Shown here: in pieces, positions 1-7,304 of the stretch | How positions within the stretch are numbered: the stretch's first letter is position 1 | Layout: the number at the start of each line of letters is the position of its first letter | From: an uncultured Roseburia sp. | GTDB taxonomy: Bacteria > Bacillota_A > Clostridia > Lachnospirales > Lachnospiraceae | NCBI GenBank assembly: GCA_900753715.1 | Contig: CAAEAE010000145.1 | Span: 1 to 32,117, forward strand | Direction of reading: 5' to 3' | DNA: 32,117 nucleotides | Program-made: the position numbers and the translations under genes | Notes under the pieces: model-generated | Databases searched by the model: none | Seen by the model: only the letters and a program-made list of their open reading frames with translations | Told to the model about the DNA's origin: nothing

Positions 1-1
1 G

Positions 2-1576
2 GAAGAGCAGAAGCGTTTCTTCGCTATCAAGCTTTTAGAGAAGGATGACAAGATTGGCACCCAGTTAAAGGTAAAGCCGGATGTCTCCGTTGAAATCGAC
101 AAGTTAGAAAAAGAGATGGACGATGATACCGAGAGTATTATCACCAATGAGAGATATGTTTATATTTCTTCCATTATCAAAACCTGCTATACTAAAAACA
201 GCAGAGAAAAATTATCTGTTTCTGATAAGATTGATAAATTTGTCACAAACAGATGGGCTGCACTTCCAATCTTTGCAGTTGTAATGTTTATTGTATACTA
301 TGTATCCGTAACAACTGTCGGAACATTTGTAACAGACTGGACCAACGATGTACTATTTGGTGAGATTATCCCGCCGGCAATCGAGAAGGGCTTAGTTGCC
401 ATCGGTTGTGCTGACTGGTTACAGGGCTTAATTCTTGATGGTATCGTAGCCGGTGTCGGCGCCGTACTTGGATTCGTTCCGCAGATGTTAGTATTGTTCT
501 TATTCTTAGCTTTCTTAGAGAGCTGCGGATATATGGCACGTGTCGCATTCATCATGGACCGTATCTTCCGTAAATTTGGTCTTTCCGGTAAATCCTTCAT
601 CCCGATGTTAATCGGAAGCGGATGTGGTGTACCGGGTGTTATGGCTTCCCGTACCATCGAGAACGACCGTGACCGTAAGATGACCATTATGACAACAACC
701 TTCATTCCATGTGGAGCAAAACTGCCAATCATCGCCATGATTGCAGGTGCGTTCTTTAACAACTCCGGATGGGTTGCAACAAGTGCTTACTTCGTAGGTA
801 TTGCAGCAATTATCTGCTCTGGTATTATTTTAAAGAAAACAAAGATGTTCGCTGGAGAGCCGGCACCATTCGTTATGGAGCTTCCTGCATATCACTGGCC
901 AACAGTTGGTAACGTATTGAGAAGTATGTGGGAGCGCGGCTGGTCCTTCATTAAGAAAGCCGGAACCATCATTTTACTGTCAACCATCATCCTCTGGTTC
1001 TTAATGAGCTTTGGCTGGGAGAGCGGAAGCTTCGGAATGGTAGAAGAATTAAATAACTCCATCCTTGCCTCTATCGGTAGTGCAATCGCCTGGATTTTTG
1101 CACCGCTTGGCTGGACACAGGCAGGAGAAGGATGGAAGATGGCAGTTGCAGCCGTTACCGGATTAATTGCAAAAGAGAACGTTGTAGCAACCTTCGGTAT
1201 GTTATATGGTTTCGCAGAAGTTGCAGAAGATGGTGCAGAAATCTGGGGTAACCTTGCAACAGCAATGACACCAATTGCAGCATACGGATTCCTCGTATTC
1301 AACCTGTTATGCGCACCTTGCTTCGCAGCAATGGGAGCAATCAAGCGTGAGATGAACAATGCAAAATGGTTCTGGTTTGCAATTGGATACCAGTGCGGAC
1401 TTGCATATGTAGTTTCACTTTGCATCTACCAGATTGGTACTCTGTTCACAGCCGGAAAATTCGGTATCGGAACAGTTGTTGCATTCCTCTGTGTGATTGC
1501 ATTTATCTATCTGTTGTTCCGTCCTTACAAAGAGAGCGAAACATTAAACGTTGGCGTAAAAGCAACAGCAAGATAG
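2..1576 (+). CDS. feoB: Ferrous iron transport protein B, 3' part (N-terminal G domain outside window)
   Basis: Inner-membrane Fe(II) uptake permease; the frame is open from base 2, so the gene starts upstream and its GTPase domain is not visible. The first residues (EEQKRFFAIKLLEKDDK) look like the helical region that follows the G domain. The membrane part contains the two Gate-like segments with family hallmarks: LESCGYMARVAF, GSGCGVPGVMASR and FIPCGAKLP, then a second half with KENVVATFGMLYG and NLLCAPCFAAMGAIKRE. At least eight hydrophobic helices are present. It ends at TAG and is followed after 42 nt by the FeoB-associated small peptide, the usual Firmicute arrangement. Family assignment is very secure; the full length cannot be judged. 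Confidence 0.97.
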   Translation, partial: EEQKRFFAIKLLEKDDKIGTQLKVKPDVSVEIDKLEKEMDDDTESIITNERYVYISSIIKTCYTKNSREKLSVSDKIDKFVTNRWAALPIFAVVMFIVYYVSVTTVGTFVTDWTNDVLFGEIIPPAIEKGLVAIGCADWLQGLILDGIVAGVGAVLGFVPQMLVLFLFLAFLESCGYMARVAFIMDRIFRKFGLSGKSFIPMLIGSGCGVPGVMASRTIENDRDRKMTIMTTTFIPCGAKLPIIAMIAGAFFNNSGWVATSAYFVGIAAIICSGIILKKTKMFAGEPAPFVMELPAYHWPTVGNVLRSMWERGWSFIKKAGTIILLSTIILWFLMSFGWESGSFGMVEELNNSILASIGSAIAWIFAPLGWTQAGEGWKMAVAAVTGLIAKENVVATFGMLYGFAEVAEDGAEIWGNLATAMTPIAAYGFLVFNLLCAPCFAAMGAIKREMNNAKWFWFAIGYQCGLAYVVSLCIYQIGTLFTAGKFGIGTVVAFLCVIAFIYLLFRPYKESETLNVGVKATAR

Positions 1577-1618
1577 TTTTAGAAACTGTTTGGGTCTTAA
1601 AAAAAAGGAGTGACTGTC

Positions 1619-1756
1619 ATGGGAACATTTGTTGTAGGAGCTGTTTTACTTGCAATTGTAGCACTTATTGTAAGAAGTATGATAAAGGCGAAAAAGGCGG
1701 GAAAATCTCTTCAGTGTGGAGGAGATTGCAGCCATTGTGGTGGTCATTGCCATTAA
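1619..1756 (+). CDS. FeoB-associated Cys-rich membrane peptide (45 aa)
   Basis: A small gene with a good ribosome binding site (AGGAG at 1606-1610, 8 nt before ATG). It encodes one N-terminal membrane helix (about residues 3-19), a basic stretch (RSMIKAKKAGKS) and a Cys/His-rich C-terminus (CGGDCSHCGGHCH) with four Cys and three His. This is the pattern of the FeoB-associated Cys-rich membrane protein family, which follows feoB in many clostridia. The cytosolic Cys/His tail could accept or hold iron as it leaves the FeoB pore; that role is inference. A terminator follows 17 nt after the stop, so feoB and this gene form the end of one transcript. Confidence 0.92.
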   Translation: MGTFVVGAVLLAIVALIVRSMIKAKKAGKSLQCGGDCSHCGGHCH

Positions 1757-1773
1757 AAAGAAATCTGAAAAGG

Positions 1774-1807
1774 AAAGAACCATTGTTTTCGTGCAATGGT
1801 TCTTTTT
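1774..1807 (+). terminator. Intrinsic terminator of the feoB operon
   Basis: A 12-bp perfect stem (AAAGAACCATTG / CAATGGTTCTTT) with an 8-nt loop, running directly into a T tract. It ends the feoB-small peptide transcript. Confidence 0.9.
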
Positions 1808-1854
1808 TCGTGCATTTTTATTTATATGTAAGAAAACAGGTTCATCGGGGCATA

Positions 1855-1875
1855 CTGTAAAAAACGGTTTTACAG
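1855..1875. promoter_or_regulatory. Inverted repeat touching the symporter ribosome binding site
   Basis: The arms CTGTAAAA (1855-1862) and TTTTACAG (1868-1875) flank a 5-nt centre (AACGG). The right arm's last two bases are the first two of the AGGAGG ribosome binding site (1874-1879) of the symporter gene. It could be an operator or an RNA hairpin hindering initiation. No regulator gene adjoins it, so the function is unproven. Confidence 0.4.
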
Positions 1876-1885
1876 GAGGAAAAAG

Positions 1886-3289
1886 ATGGATAACCGGGAA
1901 AAACAAATGCGCCCGTTTGGAATGCGCGATAAGATTGGCTATATGTTCGGAGACTTTGGAAATGATTTTACATTTATTTTTGCGACGTCATTTCTGATGA
2001 TTTTCTATACAAAGGTGCTTGGAATCAGCGGCGGTGCTGTCGGGACGCTGTTTTTAGTGGCGCGGTTTGTGGATGCTTTTACTGATGTGACGATGGGGCG
2101 GATTGTGGATACCGCACCTGCGGCAAAGGATGGCAAATTCCGCTGCTGGATTCGCAGAATGTGCGGTCCGGTGGCACTTGCGAGCTTTTTGATGTACCAG
2201 ACGGCGATGGCAGGGGCACCGATGGTCTGGAAAATCATCTATATGTATGTGACGTATATTCTCTGGGGAAGTATTTTTTATACGGCAATCAATATCCCTT
2301 ACGGTTCGATGGCATCCGTTATTACAACAGATGGAATTGAGCGCACGGCATTGTCGACGTTCCGCTCTGTCGGAGCGGCGCTTGCAGGGCTTGTAATCGG
2401 AGTTGCCACGCCGTTTTTTATCTACGAGACGGATGCAAACGGGAATCAGGTGGTGCATCAGGGAGCAACATTTACCATTGTGGCGGGTGTTTTTTCCCTG
2501 CTTGCGATTTTATGTTACCTTATCTGTTATGCGATGACGACAGAGCGTGTTGTGCCGGAGCGCAAAGGACGGGAGCGGCTTAACTTTTCAAAGACACTCG
2601 GGATGCTGTTGAAAAGCCAGTCGCTGCTTGGAATTATCGGAGCAGCAATTTTCCTGCTGCTAGCGCAGTTTTTGGTCAGCTCTTTGAATAATTATGTCTT
2701 CCCGGAATATTATAAAAATGCAAGTGGTATTTCTGCGTATACTATGATAACCACGTTTGTGGCATTGTTTCTCGTGGCGCCTTTTAGTGTGAAGCTGTCA
2801 AAGCGTTTCGGGAAAAAAGAGGTGGCTGCGGCAGGAATGCTGCTGTCCGGCGTTGTCTATCTGCTGATGTATTTTTTCAGACTTTCCAATATGTGGGCGT
2901 ATCTGGTACTGTCCGGTATCGGGTATCTTGGACTTGGTTTTTTTAACATGGTCATCTGGGCAAATATTACAGATGTCATTGATGAGCTGGAGCTAAAAAC
3001 CGGGCAGCGCGAGGATGGAACTGTGTATGCCGTCTACTCCTTTGCCAGAAAGGTCGGGCAGGCTTTTGCCGGAGGCGCGGGTGGTTTTGCATTGGAAATC
3101 ATTGGATATCAGTCGGCGGCAGCGGTACAGACACAGACAGTCATACAGAAGTTATATACGGCAGCGACGCTGATTCCTTCCATCGGCTTTTTTATCGTGG
3201 CGGCAATCCTGTGGTTTCTTTACCCGCTTGACCGTGAAACCGTGGCACAGAATGAAATGCGGCTGTTAGAACATCGTGCAGAAAAATAA
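1886..3289 (+). CDS. GPH-family (MelB-like) glycoside/hexuronide:cation symporter
   Basis: A 467-residue polytopic membrane protein with about 12 hydrophobic helices, starting at ATG behind AGGAGG (spacing 6). Typical GPH/MelB features are visible: an N-terminal KIGYMFGDFGNDFTF, the first-loop DVTMGRIVDTAP where Asp residues line the cation site, NIPYGSM in helix 4, and RVGQAFAGGAGG-like Gly-rich helices near the end. Relatives import melibiose, xylosides or glucuronides with Na+ or H+. The substrate here cannot be read from sequence, because no glycosidase or sugar regulator lies beside it. No clear terminator separates it from the signal peptidase gene downstream (79 nt), so they may share a transcript. 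Confidence 0.9.
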   Translation: MDNREKQMRPFGMRDKIGYMFGDFGNDFTFIFATSFLMIFYTKVLGISGGAVGTLFLVARFVDAFTDVTMGRIVDTAPAAKDGKFRCWIRRMCGPVALASFLMYQTAMAGAPMVWKIIYMYVTYILWGSIFYTAINIPYGSMASVITTDGIERTALSTFRSVGAALAGLVIGVATPFFIYETDANGNQVVHQGATFTIVAGVFSLLAILCYLICYAMTTERVVPERKGRERLNFSKTLGMLLKSQSLLGIIGAAIFLLLAQFLVSSLNNYVFPEYYKNASGISAYTMITTFVALFLVAPFSVKLSKRFGKKEVAAAGMLLSGVVYLLMYFFRLSNMWAYLVLSGIGYLGLGFFNMVIWANITDVIDELELKTGQREDGTVYAVYSFARKVGQAFAGGAGGFALEIIGYQSAAAVQTQTVIQKLYTAATLIPSIGFFIVAAILWFLYPLDRETVAQNEMRLLEHRAEK

Positions 3290-3367
3290 GAGGTATTTAT
3301 TTTCTTTCCAATGTGTGATACTCTATAACTGATGGCCCTGGCGGGATAGAAAGAATGGAGTAGAAGC

Positions 3368-4012
3368 ATGGACGATTTAAACGTAGTAGATTTCAATAAA
3401 GAAGAGAATGAGACAAAGACCGAAGTGACGGAGGAACTCCGGGAAGAAAACGGGACAGAGAAGAAAGAAAAGAAAGAGGAGCCGCATTCTGCACTACGGG
3501 AACTGTTAAGCTGGGTACTTACATTTGCAGTGGCGATTGTGGCAGCTCTTTTTATTAAATACTGTCTGATTATTAATGCGGATGTACCGACCGGTTCCAT
3601 GGAGAATACCATTATGCCGGGAGACCGCCTGATTGGAAACCGTCTTGCGTACCTGAAAGAGGGACCGCAGAGGGGCGATATTGTGGTATTTCATTACCCG
3701 GACAATGAAAAGGAGCTTTTCGTGAAGCGTGTCATCGGGCTTCCGGGCGAAAGTGTGCATATCGAGGACGCAAAGGTCTATATTGACGGCGTGGAATTAG
3801 AGGAGCCGTATCTGAAGGAGGAGTGGACCATTGCGACGGGAACGTATGATTTTGAGGTGCCGGAGGACTGCTACCTGATGCTTGGCGATAACCGGAATAA
3901 CTCAAAGGATGCACGTTACTGGGAGAATAAGTATGTAAATATTGACAAGATTCTGGGAAAGGCATTGTTTATTTACTGGCCGTTTTCGGATTTTGGCAGT
4001 CTGAATGATTAA
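3368..4012 (+). CDS. Type I signal peptidase (SipS/LepB family)
   Basis: A 214-residue membrane peptidase that removes signal peptides outside the cytoplasmic membrane. An unusually charged cytosolic N-terminus (residues 1-42, rich in Glu and Lys) precedes one membrane helix (about 45-68). The S26 boxes are complete: nucleophile Ser77 in DVPTGSMENT, general base Lys120 in VKRVIGLPGE, and GDNRNNSKDARYW at 173-185. The length is normal for Gram-positive SipS enzymes once the acidic extension is allowed for. The CDF gene starts 24 nt downstream with its own strong ribosome binding site, so co-transcription is likely. Confidence 0.96.
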   Translation: MDDLNVVDFNKEENETKTEVTEELREENGTEKKEKKEEPHSALRELLSWVLTFAVAIVAALFIKYCLIINADVPTGSMENTIMPGDRLIGNRLAYLKEGPQRGDIVVFHYPDNEKELFVKRVIGLPGESVHIEDAKVYIDGVELEEPYLKEEWTIATGTYDFEVPEDCYLMLGDNRNNSKDARYWENKYVNIDKILGKALFIYWPFSDFGSLND

Positions 4013-4035
4013 AAACTGCGCTTGGGGGAAGGAAT

Positions 4036-5208
4036 ATGATAACATTTCTGGCAAAATTTTTTGTGCGGGAACAGGAGGCGAAATCTGCGGTGCGTCAGGC
4101 GTATGGAACGCTTTGCGGCATTGTGGGAATCTGTCTGAACATTCTGCTTTGTATTGGCAAATTTATCGCAGGAACAATCAGTAATTCCATTGCCATCACG
4201 GCGGATGCGGTCAATAATCTATCGGATGCAGGGTCTTCCGTGGTGACTTTATTGGGATTTAAGATTGCCGGCACAAAGCCGGACCCGGAGCATCCGTTTG
4301 GGCACGGAAGGATGGAGTATCTGTCGGGACTTGCGGTGGCAGCCGCCATTTTAATTATGGCATATGAGCTGATTCGGGATTCCATCGGAAAGATTCTGCA
4401 CCCGGAGGAGACAGAGTTTTCGCCGTTGATTGCGGGTGTCTTGATTGCTTCCATTCTGGTAAAACTCTATATGTACTATTATAATAGTACGATTGGGAAG
4501 CGGATTGATTCTGCGGCAATGCGTGCAACGGCAATCGACAGCCTTAGTGATATGTGCGCCACAACGGTGGTTTTAATTGCCTCCATTGTCGGGTATGCGA
4601 CAAAGCTTCACATCGACGGCTGGTGTGGCGTACTGGTGGGCTGCTTTATTTTTTATGCGGGAATTTCTGCGGCAAAAGAGACCCTAAATCCGCTTCTGGG
4701 GCAGCCACCCGAGGATGCCTTTGTCAATCGGATTTATCAGATTGTGATGGGACACGATTTGGTGTGTGGTGTGCATGATTTGATTGTGCACGATTATGGC
4801 CCCGGCAGAAAGATGATTTCGCTTCACGCAGAGGTTCCGGCGGACGGGAATCTGCTTGAGATTCATGACATTGTAGACCATATCGAAAATGACCTGCGGG
4901 AGGAGCTTGGATGCGATGCCACCATCCACATGGACCCGATTGTGACGTCTGATGTACATATTTTGGAGCTGAAACAGGAGCTTATGGAGATAGTAAAACA
5001 GATTGACGAGATTATTTCAGTTCATGATTTCAGAGTTGTAGAGGGACCGACCCACACGAATCTGATTTTTGATACGCTTGTGCCGTACAAATTCCGGCTG
5101 AGCGATGAAGAGCTTGTCTCGGCAATCCGTGAGGCGGTAAAAGAAAAGATGGGAAGCCAGTATTTTGTGGTGACTAAAGTGGATAAAGATTATACGGCAA
5201 AAAAATAA
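4036..5208 (+). CDS. Cation diffusion facilitator metal exporter with extended C-terminus
   Basis: A 390-residue CDF transporter exporting divalent metal in exchange for protons. Six helices lie in about residues 25-215. The transport-site pattern is N60-xxx-D64 in TM2 (ADAVNNLSDAGSS) and D168-xxx-D172 in TM5 (ATAIDSLSDM), with no His ligand. Zn exporters normally have His in at least one of these, so Mn or Fe is a better guess than Zn (inference from family knowledge). The HPFGHGR motif (86-92) is in the TM2-TM3 loop. The usual cytosolic dimerisation domain covers about 225-300, and a further 90 residues look like a second, diverged copy of it. Ribosome binding site GGGGGAAGGA precedes ATG. 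Confidence 0.93.
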   Translation: MITFLAKFFVREQEAKSAVRQAYGTLCGIVGICLNILLCIGKFIAGTISNSIAITADAVNNLSDAGSSVVTLLGFKIAGTKPDPEHPFGHGRMEYLSGLAVAAAILIMAYELIRDSIGKILHPEETEFSPLIAGVLIASILVKLYMYYYNSTIGKRIDSAAMRATAIDSLSDMCATTVVLIASIVGYATKLHIDGWCGVLVGCFIFYAGISAAKETLNPLLGQPPEDAFVNRIYQIVMGHDLVCGVHDLIVHDYGPGRKMISLHAEVPADGNLLEIHDIVDHIENDLREELGCDATIHMDPIVTSDVHILELKQELMEIVKQIDEIISVHDFRVVEGPTHTNLIFDTLVPYKFRLSDEELVSAIREAVKEKMGSQYFVVTKVDKDYTAKK

Positions 5209-5250
5209 AACGGTGGAACTGTACCCTTTAAGGGCAGCTCCAGTGTATGA

Positions 5251-5284
5251 AAAAGCTGCGAACCCGTGCGGGAACGCAGCTTTT
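5251..5284. terminator. Bidirectional intrinsic terminator between CDF gene and efflux operon
   Basis: Stem AAAAGCTGCG / CGCAGCTTTT with a small inner CCCG/CGGG stem. A tracts on one side and T tracts on the other let it work for both converging transcripts. A second small hairpin (GGAaCTG/CAGcTCC enclosing CCCTT/AAGGG, 5215-5241) lies just upstream and has no T tract. Confidence 0.88.
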
Positions 5285-5286
5285 GT

Positions 5287-6606
5287 TTATTCATACCGTA
5301 GTGCGTCGATAACTTCCATCTTCGATGCCTTGTTCGCCGGATAATATCCAAAGAACACACCGGTCAACATCGAGAAGAATAAGGACAGCAGGATTGCCTT
5401 TACGGAAGGATGCACGGACATAATGATATAGCTTGAGTATTCGGAATACAGATTCTGAATCAGAAATTCCGCTGCTTTTCCGAGGAGGAAACCGTTTAGG
5501 ATTCCAAGTCCGATTCCAATCAGACCACCGATGATACATAATACGATTGCTTCGATGACAAATTGCATCCGGATGGTGCTGCGCTTTGCACCAAGCGCCA
5601 TGCGGATACCGATTTCTCTTGTGCGCTCCGTGATAGATACGAGCATGATGTTCATGACACCGACACCGCCTACAATTAAGGAGATAGCGGCAATGCCGGA
5701 GACGGCTACTGTAATGACATTGATGACCGTGTTAATCATGCCAAGGTCAGAAGCCATGTTATAAATAGAAACATTGTAATTCTCGTTCTGCGCATATTTC
5801 TCGTCAAAAAATGTCGTGATATCTTCGGTTGCCTGGTTAATGTCAGCTAACGGCTGCAATAAGACGCTGAAATTATCGTAGCCGGTCTGTTCGTTGCCCT
5901 GTAATTTAAAACAGGTCTGAAGTGGGATATAGACCTGTGTGCTGCGGTCTTTTTCCGGGACGGAGGCATCAATTTTTCCGAATAAGGCAGCATTGTAGTT
6001 ATAAACGCCTACAACTGTAAAATCATAAGAACTACCATCGGAGGAGGTGAAGGAAATTTGTTCTCCGATGGGGTCTTTTCCCTCAAAATAACGTTCTGCC
6101 ATGGTATCTGCGATAAGGCAGACATTTTTTTTGCCGGAGTTATCCTTTGCAGTCAGATTCCTGCCTGCGTGCAGGGTGAGTTTCATATATTCAAGGTATT
6201 CCGGTGTCATACCCTGAATGGAGACATTCGCGTAAAGGTCGGCACTTTTTTTGAACTGACCATCTGCAAAGTAGCTGCTGGCGGCAATGCCGGCAATTTC
6301 ATCCGGATAGGTTTCAATCAGTTCATCAATCATTGCCTGCGTTACATAATCGTTGTCTGTCATTTCCGGAACATCCCAGTCGTCCCAGTTATCATCCTCC
6401 GGGTAGCGCGGTGATAAGTATGCGGAAATTGTGTTTCCACCGAGAGAATTTAAGGTGGAAGTCAGTGTGGACTGGATAGAACTTCCGATGGTTGTAATCG
6501 TAATGACAGCACTGATTCCGATGATGATTCCGAGCATTGTGAGCACGGAGCGCATTTTATTGCTGAAAATGCTGGTAATCGCTTCTTTGATATTTTCTAG
6601 GAACAT
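5287..6606 (-). CDS. MacB/FtsX-type ABC transporter permease (YknZ-like)
   Basis: A 439-residue permease of the MacB/YknZ type. One N-terminal helix (about 18-38, after the family-typical NIKEAITSIFSNKMRSVLTMLGI) is followed by a large extracytoplasmic MacB-PCD domain (about 50-275), then three C-terminal helices with the conserved coupling segment SITERTREIGIRMALGA. In Firmicutes such permeases expel toxins or peptides, for example YknXYZ against the SdpC toxin; the substrate here is unknown. The gene is last in adaptor-ATPase-permease order. Its ATG overlaps the ATPase stop by 10 nt, so translation is probably coupled. A shared terminator follows immediately. Confidence 0.93.
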   Translation of the reverse strand: MFLENIKEAITSIFSNKMRSVLTMLGIIIGISAVITITTIGSSIQSTLTSTLNSLGGNTISAYLSPRYPEDDNWDDWDVPEMTDNDYVTQAMIDELIETYPDEIAGIAASSYFADGQFKKSADLYANVSIQGMTPEYLEYMKLTLHAGRNLTAKDNSGKKNVCLIADTMAERYFEGKDPIGEQISFTSSDGSSYDFTVVGVYNYNAALFGKIDASVPEKDRSTQVYIPLQTCFKLQGNEQTGYDNFSVLLQPLADINQATEDITTFFDEKYAQNENYNVSIYNMASDLGMINTVINVITVAVSGIAAISLIVGGVGVMNIMLVSITERTREIGIRMALGAKRSTIRMQFVIEAIVLCIIGGLIGIGLGILNGFLLGKAAEFLIQNLYSEYSSYIIMSVHPSVKAILLSLFFSMLTGVFFGYYPANKASKMEVIDALRYE

Positions 6607-7304
6607 TTCTGCGTACCTCCGTTATCTGCCACGATATTGCCATCTAGGAGCGTAACGATACGTTCTGTCTCGTGGGCAAGTTCCTGCGAGTGGGTAATCA
6701 GGACAATAGTTTTGCCCTGTTCCTCGTGCAGCCTGTGAAACAAATCCATAACCATATGTCCGGTTTTGGAGTCTAAGGCACCGGTCGGCTCATCGGCAAG
6801 GATGATGGCAGGGTCGTTAATCATGGCGCGGGCGATTGCCACACGCTGTTTCTGACCGCCGGAGAGCTCGTTGGGACGATGGTCGGCACGTCCGTCCATA
6901 TCCACCATCCGCAGCATCTCCATTGCGCGCTCTTTCTGGTTTTTTTCGCGGGTGTCGCTGTACATTAACGGAACCATTACGTTTTTTAAGGCGTTGGCAC
7001 GCGGAAGCAAGTTAAAATTCTGGAAAACAAAACCGATTCTGCGGTTTCTTATGGCACTGCGGATTTCATCACTCATGCTGCCCACATCCTGCCCTTCGAG
7101 GGAATACATCCCGTCTGTCTGACGGTCAAGCACGCCGATAATATTCATTAAGGTACTTTTGCCGGAGCCGGACTCGCCGACAATCGAGACAAATTCGCCC
7201 TGATGTACGGTAAGGTCGATGCCGTGCAGGATTTCAAGCTCATTTGGTTTTCCTTCATAATATTTTTTTACAATATGCTGCATGGAAATGACTGGTTCGC
7301 TCAC
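6597..7304 (-). CDS. MacB/LolD-type ABC transporter ATP-binding protein (YknY-like)
   Basis: A 235-residue ATPase powering the adjacent permease. Walker A is GESGSGKST (43-51), the signature LSGGQKQR lies at 147-154, Walker B is IILADEPTGALD (168-178), and there is an H-loop ITHSQE near the end. The sequence around Walker A (SIVGESGSGKSTLMNIIGVLD) and the DEPTGALDS segment are characteristic of the LolD/MacB group rather than of importer ATPases. The start overlaps the adaptor stop by 4 nt (ATGA) and the end overlaps the permease start by 10 nt, giving a tightly coupled three-gene unit. Confidence 0.95.
   Translation of the reverse strand: MSEPVISMQHIVKKYYEGKPNELEILHGIDLTVHQGEFVSIVGESGSGKSTLMNIIGVLDRQTDGMYSLEGQDVGSMSDEIRSAIRNRRIGFVFQNFNLLPRANALKNVMVPLMYSDTREKNQKERAMEMLRMVDMDGRADHRPNELSGGQKQRVAIARAMINDPAIILADEPTGALDSKTGHMVMDLFHRLHEEQGKTIVLITHSQELAHETERIVTLLDGNIVADNGGTQKCS

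Noticed and set aside
892..1425. 177-codon minus-strand open frame opposite feoB
   Set aside because: Entirely antisense to a secure membrane protein gene, no ribosome binding site, no family pattern.
1366..1860. 164-codon plus-strand frame across the feoB end and the small peptide gene
   Set aside because: Overlaps two better genes in another frame and runs through their terminator.
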